Source: Chryseobacterium sp. StRB126
GTDB taxonomy: Bacteria > Bacteroidota > Bacteroidia > Flavobacteriales > Weeksellaceae
Direction of reading: 5' to 3'
Length of the DNA stretch: 64,000 nt
Assembly: GCF_000829375.1 (NCBI RefSeq)
Contig: NZ_AP014624.1
Coordinates: 124,001-188,000 of the forward strand
Shown: positions 1 through 8,677 of the stretch, piece after piece
Position numbering within the stretch: position 1 is the stretch's first letter
Layout of the letters: each line of letters begins with the position of its first letter
Notes under the pieces: generated by a model
The model's input: only the letters and a program-made list of their open reading frames with translations
Told to the model about the DNA's origin: nothing
The model's database searches: none
Program-made: the position numbers and the translations under genes

Positions 1-225
1 AAACTATGGCTCAGAATAAGTTTATCCAATATACTGACACAGGTACAAACTCCTACAATCAAAAGGTGTCATCGCTCTTATATTATCAATCTTGGAAAAG
101 TAAAAAAAATCAAAGGAAATGCTCAAGGTTACAAATTGACTTTGCCTGATATAGATTTTGATATTCCTGTATCAAGGAGCTTTATATCCATTATCATTCC
201 CCAACTAAAGCATCTTAAAAAATAA
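1..225 (+). CDS. LytTR-type response regulator, C-terminal end (partial)
   Basis: This is the last 74 codons of a gene that begins before the window. It reads in frame from base 1 to a TAA at 223-225. The residues HRSYIINLGKV and the tail DIPVSRSFI match the end of the LytTR DNA-binding domain, where a conserved His-x-Ser-Tyr/Phe-Ile-Val precedes the last strands and the domain closes with an IPVSR-like segment. Such proteins are usually response regulators paired with a histidine kinase, but the receiver domain lies outside the window. Identification rests on this short region only. Confidence 0.7.
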   Translation, partial: KLWLRISLSNILTQVQTPTIKRCHRSYIINLGKVKKIKGNAQGYKLTLPDIDFDIPVSRSFISIIIPQLKHLKK

Positions 226-315
226 ATGCTTGTCATTGGTCACTATTTCTTGATGTTTGTCACATTAAATTGATTTCCTTTTCGGAAAGCCACATTTTTG
301 CTCAAAATAATTAAC

Positions 316-1095
316 ATGAGTAAAAACATACGCTTCTTTCTGATCTTTATCTTAGGATTCATCACCTATTATTTCTTTGACCTTTATTGTTTTAAAAGCA
401 TACAGCATTTTACCAAAGAACTGTTTCACAGTAAGGCTATAGCCCATGTATTAGCCTATTCCGTTACTATGATTCCAATAATCATTACTTTGAAAATCTT
501 ATTTCCCCAAAAGAAAATCTTAAATCTGTTTTCTTTAGATCAATCTGTTGTAAAAGGTTCTACCATAGCTTTTATTGGAACCTTCCCCATGTTGATCGGA
601 TACCTCATACATTTCAAACTCGTCAATACAATCAATTTTGAATCATTATTTATCAATACCATTTCATCGGCTTTTTTTGAAGAACTCCTATTCAGATCCT
701 TTCTCATTGGAATATTATATAGATTCACAAGGTTGGGTTTCCTTTCATCTATTCTGTTTGGGTCATTATTATTTGCACAGGTTCATTTATATCAGAGTCA
801 AAATACCATAGAACTTGTTGAAATATTTGCCATTACATTTTTGGGCTCTATATTTTTTACCTGGGTATATTTTGAACAGGGATTTAATATCTGGGCAGCC
901 ATCTTTCTTCATTTCTTCATGAATCTTTATTGGGAAGTATTCAATGTATCAGAGAACGCTTCCGGAAATCTATATGGAAATCTTTATAAGTTTTCATCCA
1001 TAATTCTGATAATAGGTATTATTGTTTATCTTAAAAAAAAGGAGAAAAGCCCATTTCAAGTCACATGGAAAAACCTTTTTATAAAAAGCAGATAA
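316..1095 (+). CDS. CPBP-family intramembrane glutamic endopeptidase
   Basis: A 259-residue, very hydrophobic protein with about seven membrane segments. The family motif EExxxR is visible as EELLFR near residues 122-127. It is followed by a second motif with a single His (FAQVH) and a third, HxxxN, as HFFMN. These are the signature residues of CPBP (CAAX protease/bacteriocin-processing, Abi) membrane proteases. An in-frame TTG lies 18 bases upstream at 298, but the ATG at 316 is preferred because it directly precedes a normal cytoplasmic N-terminus. Substrate is unknown. The gene stands alone, between the LytTR gene and a methyltransferase gene on the same strand. Confidence 0.8.
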   Translation: MSKNIRFFLIFILGFITYYFFDLYCFKSIQHFTKELFHSKAIAHVLAYSVTMIPIIITLKILFPQKKILNLFSLDQSVVKGSTIAFIGTFPMLIGYLIHFKLVNTINFESLFINTISSAFFEELLFRSFLIGILYRFTRLGFLSSILFGSLLFAQVHLYQSQNTIELVEIFAITFLGSIFFTWVYFEQGFNIWAAIFLHFFMNLYWEVFNVSENASGNLYGNLYKFSSIILIIGIIVYLKKKEKSPFQVTWKNLFIKSR

Positions 1096-1127
1096 GTACA
1101 ATCATAAATTTTGCATAATTTTGCAAC

Positions 1128-1895
1128 ATGTTGATAGAAAGTTTTCAAAACGAAAAAATAAAAAACGTCACTAAGCTACTTACTGACAATAGATTCCGTA
1201 AAAAATCAAAGGTTTTTGTTGTAGAAGGGCAGCAGGAAAACGCCAGAGCCTTGCAATATGATTTTGAGCCCGTAGAATTCTTTATCTGTGAAAATATTTT
1301 TAAGGAGAAACTTCCTGAGGGAAAAATCCACTATGTAAGTGATAAAGTTTATGAAAAGATAGCTTACAGAGGTAGTTCAGAAGGGATTATCGGAGTATAC
1401 CAAGCAAAAGAAACTCCGCTTTCTTCTTATGTTCCCAAAGAGAACTCTACTGTTATTATTGTTGAAGGTGTAGAAAAACCGGGTAATCTGGGGGCTATCC
1501 TAAGAAGCTGCGAAGCATTTGGGATTGATGCATTGATTGTTGCTGATGGAAAAACCGATTTTTACAATCCGAATGTTATCAGATCCAGCGTAGGATGTCT
1601 TTTCGGGATGGAAGTTTATCAGGCAGAAAATGAAGAGACCTTGGAGTTCCTTCAGAACAACAGTTTCAATATCTATACAACATTGATGGATAAAACGGCT
1701 GAAGATCTTTATAAAAGAGATTTCACGCAACGTTCTGCAGTATTATTCGGAACAGAACATTCCGGATTAAGTGATTTCTGGATCGGGAAAGGTAAAAATA
1801 CATTAATTCCGATGGCCGGCAGTATAGATTCTTTGAATTTAAGTAATGCCGTAGCGATAACCTGCTATGAGTCTTTGAAACAAAAGAAAGGATAA
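1128..1895 (+). CDS. TrmH/SpoU-family RNA 2'-O-methyltransferase
   Basis: A 255-residue SPOUT-class methyltransferase. The N-terminal third (to about residue 95) resembles the substrate-binding domain of 23S rRNA guanosine-2'-O-methyltransferases. The catalytic part has motif 1 (EKPGNLGAILRS, about residues 116-127), motif 2 (LFGTEHSGLS) and motif 3 (IPMAGSIDSLNLSNA, about residues 225-239), the residues that form the trefoil knot binding S-adenosylmethionine. The length fits the family. Whether it methylates rRNA (RlmB-like) or tRNA cannot be decided from sequence alone. It starts 32 bases after the CPBP protease gene. Confidence 0.88.
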   Translation: MLIESFQNEKIKNVTKLLTDNRFRKKSKVFVVEGQQENARALQYDFEPVEFFICENIFKEKLPEGKIHYVSDKVYEKIAYRGSSEGIIGVYQAKETPLSSYVPKENSTVIIVEGVEKPGNLGAILRSCEAFGIDALIVADGKTDFYNPNVIRSSVGCLFGMEVYQAENEETLEFLQNNSFNIYTTLMDKTAEDLYKRDFTQRSAVLFGTEHSGLSDFWIGKGKNTLIPMAGSIDSLNLSNAVAITCYESLKQKKG

Positions 1896-1951
1896 AGACA
1901 ATTTTTAATCTGACTGATTATTTCCTTACAGATCAGCATCCTTGTTTTGTT

Positions 1952-1990
1952 CTATAATGAGACTGCTTCACCTTCAGTTCGCAATGACAA
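1952..1990. repeat. Dispersed GTCATTGCGA-type intergenic repeat (one copy)
   Basis: On the minus strand this stretch contains GTCATTGCGA and then GAAGCAGTCTC, separated by about ten bases. Sequences of this form occur many times in intergenic regions of some Bacteroidota and other bacteria. Only one clear copy is present here, so its repetitive nature is recalled knowledge, not something shown by the window. Confidence 0.4.
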
Positions 1991-2020
1991 GTTAGAGGAG
2001 AGGTTGATGATAAAGCATAA

Positions 2021-2047
2021 AAAAACCGTTTCACTGGGTGAAACGGT
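2021..2047 (-). terminator. Rho-independent terminator
   Basis: A 10-bp stem (2025-2034 with 2038-2047) with a three-base loop. On the minus strand it is followed by a run of T. It lies 28 bases past the stop codon of the minus-strand Ala/Lys-rich lipoprotein gene. Confidence 0.75.
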
Positions 2048-2074
2048 CCTTTTATTTTTAAGCTTAAGCTAAAA

Positions 2075-2416
2075 TTATTTCTTAGCAGCGTCTTTTGCAG
2101 CATCTTTAGCAGCGTTAGCAGCTCCTTTAGCAGCATCAGCAGCACCTTTAGCAGCGTCAGCAGCACCTTTAGCAGCATCTTTAGCAACTTCAGCTCCAGC
2201 AGCAGTAGTAGCAGCAGCAGCATCTTTAGTAGCTTCTACAGCAGTAGTAGCAGCAGAATCAACAACTTTAGCAGTTGAATCAACTACAGTTGCAGCAGAA
2301 TCAGCTACAGTAGCAGCAGCAGAATCAGTTGTACCTTCAGTAGCTGTAGCGTCAGTTTTTTTACAAGCAACTAGAGAGATTGCAGCGATAGCAGCTACGA
2401 ATAATGACTTTTTCAT
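2075..2416 (-). CDS. Ala/Lys-repeat lipoprotein
   Basis: A 113-residue protein with a lipoprotein signal: MKKSLFVAAIAAISLVAC, lipobox LVAC, followed by KK. The mature part is almost entirely Ala, Asp, Lys, Thr and Val. It moves from an SAAT-VADSAATVVDS pattern to seven-residue-like repeats (KGAADAA, KDAAK) at the C-terminus. The pattern predicts a long amphipathic helix and resembles LEA-like or histone-like low-complexity proteins. No enzymatic function can be inferred. The gene is divergent from the gene at 2599. A terminator hairpin follows it, and a TACCTTTG -7-like element lies upstream on the minus strand at 2493-2486. Confidence 0.8.
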   Translation of the reverse strand: MKKSLFVAAIAAISLVACKKTDATATEGTTDSAAATVADSAATVVDSTAKVVDSAATTAVEATKDAAAATTAAGAEVAKDAAKGAADAAKGAADAAKGAANAAKDAAKDAAKK

Positions 2417-2508
2417 AATAAATTAAATTTAATTTTGTTAATATTGTTTTATAAAATTTTCTTCTGTTCTGTTATTTGAACAAGACAAAGGTATAGCAGT
2501 TAGAAAGT

Positions 2509-2539
2509 TTGTTTATGAAAAATAATTGTAATACCTTTG
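2509..2539 (+). promoter_or_regulatory. Bacteroidota-type promoter for the gene at 2599
   Basis: TTG at 2509-2511, a 20-base spacer and TACCTTTG at 2532-2539 match the Bacteroidota -33/-7 consensus (TTG, TAnnTTTG). Transcription would start near 2546, giving a leader of about 50 bases before the TTG start codon. Confidence 0.55.
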
Positions 2540-2598
2540 TAAAATAGTTTTACAAAAAAACATAACTGATAATCAACAATTTAATTATTTAAAAAAAA

Positions 2599-3774
2599 TT
2601 GACAGATTTAGATCTATTACACTTTGAACAGCTAAAAAAGGATGTCCAAGGTCAATATTTAAAAGAATATACCCCTTCACAGGATGACATATCCAAATGG
2701 AAGGGTATTGATATCATATATTTTCAGGAAGACCTGCGCAAAAAAGCGAAAGGTAACATCAGCGAAAAGTCATTTTACACCTATTTCAAAACTTCACCAG
2801 TTACTAAATTGCCAAGAATAGATATGCTCAATTTATTGAGTATTTATGCAGGATACGACTCATGGTATGAATTCAAGAAGCAGCATCTTTTTGCGGGAGA
2901 ATTACTACAGGAAAATGAAAATCTGGAAGAAGAAGAGGTTAATGAATTGGAAAAAATAGTTTCTGCAGCTCCGGAACTTCCAAAAACTGAAATTCAGCCT
3001 AAAAACATTGAAATAAAACCCGCTGAAAACCCTGATTTACAAAAAACAAATACTGAAAATCAAGTAGTTAATAAAAATCAAATTACATCCAGTGAAGTTG
3101 AAATTTCAACCATTCCAGCTAAGAAAAATTTCTTAAAAAAGAATGCCTGGGCACTTATTACTTCCGTTTTAATTGCCATAACAGGTTTATTGGGATTCAA
3201 AGACGTCCTTTTTTCAAAAACCTATACTTATTGCTTTATTGATAAAGATAGAGGAACCTTTGTTATTAACACCTTAGACATTATGGTTATCAAGGAAAAT
3301 GAATCTCCTTTGATGTACAAAATAAAACCTGGAGAATGCTTCTCTTATTCAACCAAGGATAAAAATCTGAAAATGAAAATCAGTGCTGCCTTTTATGAGC
3401 CACTGGAAGTAAGCAGGAATCTTGAAAATGCTCCTGAAGAAGAAAAAATTGAGCTTAAGCCTGATGATTATAAAATGGCTGCTTATTATTTCTCCAGAAA
3501 AGATATTACAGGGAACTCAGAAGAACAGGTAGCCCTTATTAAGCAGAAAAGAAATCAACTGGAGAACCTGATCAGCAACAATGCTGTTATCTACCAGGTA
3601 TATGACAATAACACCTATGGTATTGAAAAAATAGACAAACAAAAGTATATCACCCTCGTTACTACTCCTACTACATCTCTGAAAAATCTGAATGTAATAG
3701 AAATGAAAAAAGACAACGGTAAGATCGTATCCATTAAATTCAAAATTGCGACTACAGATGAAAAGAATAAATAA
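2599..3774 (+). CDS. Membrane-anchored protein with conserved N-terminal cytoplasmic domain
   Basis: A 391-residue protein of unknown function. Residues 1-95 form a compact charged domain (KWKGIDIIYFQEDLRKKAKG and RIDMLNLLSIYAGY are its core) that I believe recurs in Flavobacteriia and may be helix-turn-helix-like, but I cannot name a family. A Glu/Pro/Asn-rich linker follows, then one membrane segment at about residues 184-203 and a C-terminal domain of about 190 residues, probably outside the inner membrane. The start must be TTG at 2599, because an in-frame TAA lies just upstream and the next Met is inside the conserved domain. It overlaps the following lipoprotein gene by 17 bases, so the two are probably co-expressed. 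Confidence 0.65.
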   Translation: MTDLDLLHFEQLKKDVQGQYLKEYTPSQDDISKWKGIDIIYFQEDLRKKAKGNISEKSFYTYFKTSPVTKLPRIDMLNLLSIYAGYDSWYEFKKQHLFAGELLQENENLEEEEVNELEKIVSAAPELPKTEIQPKNIEIKPAENPDLQKTNTENQVVNKNQITSSEVEISTIPAKKNFLKKNAWALITSVLIAITGLLGFKDVLFSKTYTYCFIDKDRGTFVINTLDIMVIKENESPLMYKIKPGECFSYSTKDKNLKMKISAAFYEPLEVSRNLENAPEEEKIELKPDDYKMAAYYFSRKDITGNSEEQVALIKQKRNQLENLISNNAVIYQVYDNNTYGIEKIDKQKYITLVTTPTTSLKNLNVIEMKKDNGKIVSIKFKIATTDEKNK

Positions 3775-4336
3775 TTTTTTAATCCTCACTATACTTCTTA
3801 CTTTATTTGCTGCCTGTAATAAAAAAACAGAAGCTAGCGACCTAGATAAACTACGAAACAGTAATAACACAAGAAGTTATCCGGCTGTACAAATGGATAG
3901 CATGCAGGCTATTAATTCTATTACCAAACAAAAAGTTCAGGAGCTTCTTGATCTTTCCACCCTTTATGTGAGTGGTAACAGAAATACTGAAGTAGACAGT
4001 TTTATTTATTCGCAAATTGAAAGTTATTTCCACAAACCGGATTCTCTCACCTTCAAAAGAATGTTTAAGGAACTGGACAGTATGAAAGTGAAGGCTGCAA
4101 AGGTAAATGAGCTAAGTGTTTATAAAGAATTCTATAAAAAAGACACCTTAGACTATGCTAAATTCAATGTAGAATATTTTGATGATAAGAATAAGTCTTT
4201 GGGAAGCTTTGAAAAGAATGCCCAATATATATTACTATCAACCTCCAAAATGAAAAAGGAGTTTAAATTTTACTTTTTAGATTTTTATTCGAAACCGCTT
4301 AAAAAAGACAGTATTTCTGTAGGCGTAACCAAATAG
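3758..4336 (+). CDS. Hypothetical lipoprotein
   Basis: A 192-residue protein with a lipoprotein signal peptide (MKRINNFLILTILLTLFAAC, then NKK). The ATG at 3758 gives this clean signal; a TTG at 3746 would add four residues and is less likely. The mature region is Lys/Asp/Ser-rich with no recognised motif. The gene overlaps the end of the membrane protein gene upstream, and its 3' end overlaps the convergent cyclo-ligase gene by 52 bases, which leaves no room for a terminator. A role together with the upstream protein at the cell envelope is inference from the overlap. Confidence 0.65.
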   Translation: MKRINNFLILTILLTLFAACNKKTEASDLDKLRNSNNTRSYPAVQMDSMQAINSITKQKVQELLDLSTLYVSGNRNTEVDSFIYSQIESYFHKPDSLTFKRMFKELDSMKVKAAKVNELSVYKEFYKKDTLDYAKFNVEYFDDKNKSLGSFEKNAQYILLSTSKMKKEFKFYFLDFYSKPLKKDSISVGVTK

Positions 4337-4860
4337 TCGAGGGGAATATCATTTTCCCAGACATCATCAATAGAATCATCGGGGTCAAAGTAATTGACTC
4401 CGATTTTTTTTGTTGCTGGAGAAATACTTTGGAAGAGTCCGTCATAGAAACCTTTTCCATATCCTACTCTATTCCCATTGCGGTCACAGTATAAAAGCGG
4501 AGTAATCACATAATGAAACTCAACCTCTCCGGAATCTTCATTAGAAACAGGTTCTGAAATCCCCCAACTGTTCATTTCAAATACACTGTCATTGAAAACC
4601 TCAATATTAATCAGTTGATTTCCTACAACTTTAGGCACATAAACGCGTATATTTTGTGCTAAAAAATACTTGATGAAGATTCGAGTATCAATCTCATTAA
4701 ACTTCTCAATCGGAACGAAAATATGGATCTTCTGTCCTGCATGAGGGCTAAAGTAAGTAATGAAATTATGAAAAATTTTTTCAGATAACAAGAAAGCCTC
4801 ATCGCGAGACAAGGCTTTTCTTTGTTGCATATATTTTTTTCTAAGCTCAGCTTTCAACAT
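4285..4860 (-). CDS. 5-formyltetrahydrofolate cyclo-ligase
   Basis: A 191-residue enzyme that converts 5-formyl-THF to 5,10-methenyl-THF with ATP, in the cytosolic one-carbon cycle. The N-terminus carries a basic segment (KAELRKKYMQQRKAL) that binds ATP phosphates in this family. The C-terminal signature is NRVGYGKGFYDG at about residues 130-141, the family's glycine-rich substrate loop. Length is normal. It is 39 bases downstream of trhO on the same strand and probably co-transcribed with it. Its 3' end overlaps the convergent lipoprotein gene. Confidence 0.9.
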   Translation of the reverse strand: MLKAELRKKYMQQRKALSRDEAFLLSEKIFHNFITYFSPHAGQKIHIFVPIEKFNEIDTRIFIKYFLAQNIRVYVPKVVGNQLINIEVFNDSVFEMNSWGISEPVSNEDSGEVEFHYVITPLLYCDRNGNRVGYGKGFYDGLFQSISPATKKIGVNYFDPDDSIDDVWENDIPLDYLVTPTEILSFLSGFE

Positions 4861-4899
4861 AACAATTATATTATTTTTACTGAACAGTTTCTTTATACA

Positions 4900-6270
4900 T
4901 TATGCGTTTTCAGCAGGCTCAAGAATTTTATAGAGTTTATCTGACAAACGAACTCTGAACGGAATTTCAAAAGTGATCTGATCTCCCAGTTTTGCAGTTT
5001 CGCAAGGCCCTCCGTTTGCATAAATCTGAGTAATCGTAAATTCCTGATCACCAGTTGTAGGACCGGAAATTAATACTTTATCACCTACAGAAACTTCTTT
5101 ATTTTCAATTAGAAACTGTCCAATTTTTGATTTTGAGAAGTAATGTTCCGCTTTTCCAACCAACACTTTTTTAACAGCTATTTTCTGACGAATGTTTTTG
5201 GTTTCAGCTTTTGCTAATGGAGTTTTAGGCAGATCACCTGAGTTTTTAAATTTCAAAGCATCAGATTTTCCTTTTCTGAATACTTTATTTCCAACTTGCA
5301 ATCCCTTCCTCAATTTCAGCTGCTCTTCCAAAGGTAAATGGATAGTATCTAAACATTCCGTAGAACAGCAGTTTTCCATTGCTGCCTTACATTCATCACA
5401 CTGAATAAATAACAGGTGACAGGCATCATTAGCACAATTGGTATGATTATCACAAGGTTTCCCACATTGGTGGCACTGAGAAATAATATCATCTGTGATT
5501 CTTTCTCCTAAACGGTGATCGAAAACAAAGTTCTTCCCAATAAATTTACTGTCTATCCCTTCTTCTTTAATCTGACGGGTATATTCAATAATTCCGCCTT
5601 CCAACTGGAAAACGTTTTTAAACCCTTGATGTTTGAAATATGCACTCGCTTTTTCACAACGAATACCTCCAGTACAATACATCAATAAGTTTTTATCTTC
5701 TTTGAAATCCTGTAATTGTTCGTTGATGATGGGTAAACTTTCTCTGAAGTTTTCTACATCAGGAGTAATAGCCCCTTCAAAGTGTCCTACTTCACTTTCA
5801 TAGTGATTTCTAAAGTCAACTACAATAGTGTTAGGATCATCAAGCATATTATTAAATTCCTGAGCCTTTAAATGAACTCCTTTGTTGGTTACATCAAAAG
5901 TATCATCATTAAGACCGTCAGCAACAATTTTATGCCTTACTTTAATGGTCAGCTTTAAAAAGGAATGATTGTCTTGCTCTACCGCTACATTCAAACGGAT
6001 TCCTTTCATAAAATCATATACTTCTAACGTATCGCGGAAAGCATCAAATTGATCTGCAGGAACACTCATCTGAGCATTAATACCTTCATGGGCAACATAA
6101 ATACGGCCAAGTGCATCAAGAGCATTCCAGGCTACAAATAGGTCATCACGAAATTTTTTGGGGTCTTCAATTTTAGCGTACGCATAGAAAGATAAAGTAA
6201 GACGTTCCTTACCAGCTTCATCAATAAGTCTAGCTCTTTCTTCTGCGCTTAAGGTGTTATACAGTTGCAT
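4900..6270 (-). CDS. trhO: tRNA uridine(34) hydroxylase TrhO (rhodanese family)
   Basis: A 456-residue member of the TrhO/YceA family, which forms 5-hydroxyuridine at the wobble position of tRNA. The order is an N-terminal acylphosphatase-like domain (about residues 15-120), then a rhodanese domain with the active-site loop MYCTGGIRCEKA (catalytic Cys near residue 198), and then the FDHRLGERI segment. A Cys-rich zinc-binding-like region follows (CHQCGKPCDNHTNC, CDECKAAMENCCSTEC). The extra C-terminal domain of about 110 residues is longer than in E. coli YceA and looks like a beta-barrel. I believe this extension is common in Bacteroidota. It is the first gene of a unit with the cyclo-ligase. 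Confidence 0.9.
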   Translation of the reverse strand: MQLYNTLSAEERARLIDEAGKERLTLSFYAYAKIEDPKKFRDDLFVAWNALDALGRIYVAHEGINAQMSVPADQFDAFRDTLEVYDFMKGIRLNVAVEQDNHSFLKLTIKVRHKIVADGLNDDTFDVTNKGVHLKAQEFNNMLDDPNTIVVDFRNHYESEVGHFEGAITPDVENFRESLPIINEQLQDFKEDKNLLMYCTGGIRCEKASAYFKHQGFKNVFQLEGGIIEYTRQIKEEGIDSKFIGKNFVFDHRLGERITDDIISQCHQCGKPCDNHTNCANDACHLLFIQCDECKAAMENCCSTECLDTIHLPLEEQLKLRKGLQVGNKVFRKGKSDALKFKNSGDLPKTPLAKAETKNIRQKIAVKKVLVGKAEHYFSKSKIGQFLIENKEVSVGDKVLISGPTTGDQEFTITQIYANGGPCETAKLGDQITFEIPFRVRLSDKLYKILEPAENA

Positions 6271-6619
6271 GCTATAAACGTTTTAAGTGAGAAAAATATT
6301 TTTGCAAAGATAAACATTTTCCAATTAATGCCTCTTCATTAGCTAAATGATAATTAACAGCTGTTGGTGACAAGCAATGAAAAATACTTTTTATATTGTA
6401 CTTATTATAGCAACATTTTGTCATATTTCATTTAATTTTATTTTAAGTTTTGTTAATACCGGGCTTAACAATTATGACATAATACATAAAATGATATAAT
6501 AGCCGTTAAATTTTAGTTAAAATTGAAACATAGCATGCTAATTGCTTACTTATTTAACATTAAATTTGTTTACTCAAAAACATAAAAAGAAATTAATTAA
6601 TAAACAAGAAAGATATACA
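6271..6619. other. Intergenic region between trhO and the HtrA protease
   Basis: About 350 AT-rich bases between divergent genes. A TAAATTTG -7-like element is at 6561-6568 with a TTG 16 bases upstream (6542-6544). It is a plausible promoter for the protease, with a leader of about 45 bases. On the minus strand a TATCTTTG at 6312-6305 could serve trhO but has no good -33 partner. I see no RNA gene or other open frame. Confidence 0.4.
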
Positions 6620-8149
6620 ATGAAGAGTACTTTAAAAAAACTATTACCATTTGCAGTAGTCGGAGTTATTTCTGGGGCTACTACCGTTGGAGCTATACAA
6701 TATTTCGGACACGGCTCCAATAACGGAGATCAATCATTTTTCACAACATCAGCTCCTAACACATCATTTGCAGGTATGAATACCGGAGCAGTGGGTGATG
6801 ACTTTGTAAAAGCAGCTAAAACAACTGTTCCTGCTGTGGTTACCATTAAAAATTATCAAAGCAGAACAGCAAGCAGGGCTACTGAACAGGATCTATTCGA
6901 TTATTTCTTCGGAGATCCGTTTGGTGGAAGAGGCCAGCAAAGACAGAAGCAACAACAGGCTCCGGACAATATGCCTTCAGGAATGGGTTCTGGAGTAATT
7001 ATTTCTCCTGACGGATATATTATCTCGAATAACCACGTAGTGGCAGGTGCTAATAAACTTGAAGTGGTTCTAAGCAACAAAAAATCATATATCGCAACCT
7101 TAGTGGGAACTGACCCCAACACAGATATTTCTTTATTAAAGATTGAAGAAAAAGGGCTTCCTTACTTAAACTTTGCTAACTCTGACAATATTGATGTGGG
7201 ACAATGGGTATTGGCTGTAGGAAATCCATTGGGATTAAACTCTACCGTAACAGCAGGTATTGTTTCTGCTAAAGGAAGAGGGATTGGTATTTTAGGAAGC
7301 CAGGGGAAAGCAAGTAATCCTATTGAAAGTTTTATTCAGACAGATGCTGCCATCAACCCTGGTAACTCTGGAGGAGCTTTGGTGAATACTAATGGGGAAC
7401 TTATCGGGATCAACTCTGCGATCCAGTCTACAACAGGATATTACCAAGGGTACGGATTTGCCGTTCCATCCAATTTAGCAAGAAAAATTGTTGAGGATAT
7501 TAAGAAGTTTGGTATCGTACAAAGAGGATTCTTAGGCGTTCAGTCTTTAGACCTTTCCAATGACCAACAGGTTCAGTCCTATAACAAACAATTCAAAACC
7601 ACCATTAAGTCTGGTAGCGGAATTTATGTAACCGGATTTGGGGATAACAGTGGGGCAGAAGATGCGGGACTGAAAAAAGGAGATATCATTACAAAAATAG
7701 ACAACTACGATATTACTGATTTTGCTGATCTTTCTATGTCTATCGGAAGCAAGCGTCCTGGTGATAAAGTTCAGGTAACCTATTCAAGAAATGGTAAAGA
7801 AGCAACAACCAACGTAACTTTGAGAGATCAGAAAGGGGGTACATCTACAAGAACCAAAGCAGATCTTAGCGTAACCGAAAAAATCGGAGCTGAATTTGAT
7901 CCTCTTACTGAAAGATTCAAAACCGAATATGGTTTGAATAGTGGTGTAGTGACTAAAAACGTATCTGAAGGAGGTGAAATGGCCAAGATCGGAATCGTAG
8001 ACAACTATATCATCATTGAAATAAATGGCAAGCCGGTAAATTCACAGAAAGACATCGAAAGCATATTGAGTAAATACCAAGGAAATGTACAGGTGAAGTT
8101 TGTGGATGACTATGGAAGAATGTACACGAAAGGATTTAAAATGCCGTAA
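6620..8149 (+). CDS. htrA: DegP/HtrA-family periplasmic serine protease
   Basis: A 509-residue trypsin-like protease with two PDZ domains. The start at 6620 gives a normal N-terminal membrane/signal segment (LLPFAVVGVISGATTVGAI); the frame is open further upstream to 6542 but without such a signal. The catalytic triad is visible as His in SNNHVVAG, Asp in TDPNTDISLL and Ser in NPGNSGGAL. PDZ1 begins after RGFLGV and PDZ2 occupies the last about 90 residues. A Gln/Arg-rich stretch in the loop before the His is typical of the LA loop of DegP/DegQ. It would degrade or refold misfolded envelope proteins. Confidence 0.92.
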   Translation: MKSTLKKLLPFAVVGVISGATTVGAIQYFGHGSNNGDQSFFTTSAPNTSFAGMNTGAVGDDFVKAAKTTVPAVVTIKNYQSRTASRATEQDLFDYFFGDPFGGRGQQRQKQQQAPDNMPSGMGSGVIISPDGYIISNNHVVAGANKLEVVLSNKKSYIATLVGTDPNTDISLLKIEEKGLPYLNFANSDNIDVGQWVLAVGNPLGLNSTVTAGIVSAKGRGIGILGSQGKASNPIESFIQTDAAINPGNSGGALVNTNGELIGINSAIQSTTGYYQGYGFAVPSNLARKIVEDIKKFGIVQRGFLGVQSLDLSNDQQVQSYNKQFKTTIKSGSGIYVTGFGDNSGAEDAGLKKGDIITKIDNYDITDFADLSMSIGSKRPGDKVQVTYSRNGKEATTNVTLRDQKGGTSTRTKADLSVTEKIGAEFDPLTERFKTEYGLNSGVVTKNVSEGGEMAKIGIVDNYIIIEINGKPVNSQKDIESILSKYQGNVQVKFVDDYGRMYTKGFKMP

Positions 8150-8188
8150 TCAACAACTAAACAATAGTTATTTTCATATCAAAGAAAA

Positions 8189-8217
8189 ACGCTGCAAAGA
8201 TTTGCAGCGTTTTTTTA
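8189..8217. terminator. Bidirectional rho-independent terminator
   Basis: A 10-bp stem (8189-8198 with 8201-8210) is followed by a T-run on the plus strand and also by a short T-run on the minus strand. It sits between the convergent HtrA protease and membrane protein genes. Confidence 0.8.
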
Positions 8218-8221
8218 TTAT

Positions 8222-8677
8222 TTATTTGGATTTATTCATTTTCTCAGCGATTCTTTTCTTCTTGTTTCGCTCATAGATCACTTCTACAATTTTACCTCCT
8301 ATCCAGGAAAAAGGGAAAAAGGTAAGAAAGATTGAAATCTTATAAAATGTAGGATGATAAGGAAATATAATGACATCCAGCATTGCGATAAAAAGCATAA
8401 TGAAACCGATTAGAATAGCATAGGCCACTTTAGCGTATTTAACGATGATTGCGGTTGCTACTCCACCAATGGTAGTTCCCAGTCCGGAAATAAACAAAAG
8501 AAAGCCGAAAAAGGCTTTATCGTCCTTCATACTGAAAAGAAATCTCTGCCAATGCTCAAACGGAGCAAAAGCTTCAAAAGTAACCCATTGCGGAAAAGCT
8601 CTTATACCAAGAGTGATAATAAGCCCAGTTATCCCAAGGCCTATCAATATCGCAAATGTATTTCTTATAAAGTTCAT
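8222..8677 (-). CDS. Small integral membrane protein
   Basis: A 151-residue protein with four hydrophobic segments: about residues 6-26, 58-80, 85-105 and 112-130. The C-terminus is basic (RNKKKRIAEKMNKSK). I recognise no family. It overlaps the stop/start junction of the upstream ridA gene by one base, so translation is probably coupled and the two form an operon. No catalytic residues are apparent. Confidence 0.7.
   Translation of the reverse strand: MNFIRNTFAILIGLGITGLIITLGIRAFPQWVTFEAFAPFEHWQRFLFSMKDDKAFFGFLLFISGLGTTIGGVATAIIVKYAKVAYAILIGFIMLFIAMLDVIIFPYHPTFYKISIFLTFFPFSWIGGKIVEVIYERNKKKRIAEKMNKSK

Noticed and set aside
1933..2223. Leu-rich frame on the minus strand
   Set aside because: It is a shifted reading of the Ala-rich repeat region of the lipoprotein gene.
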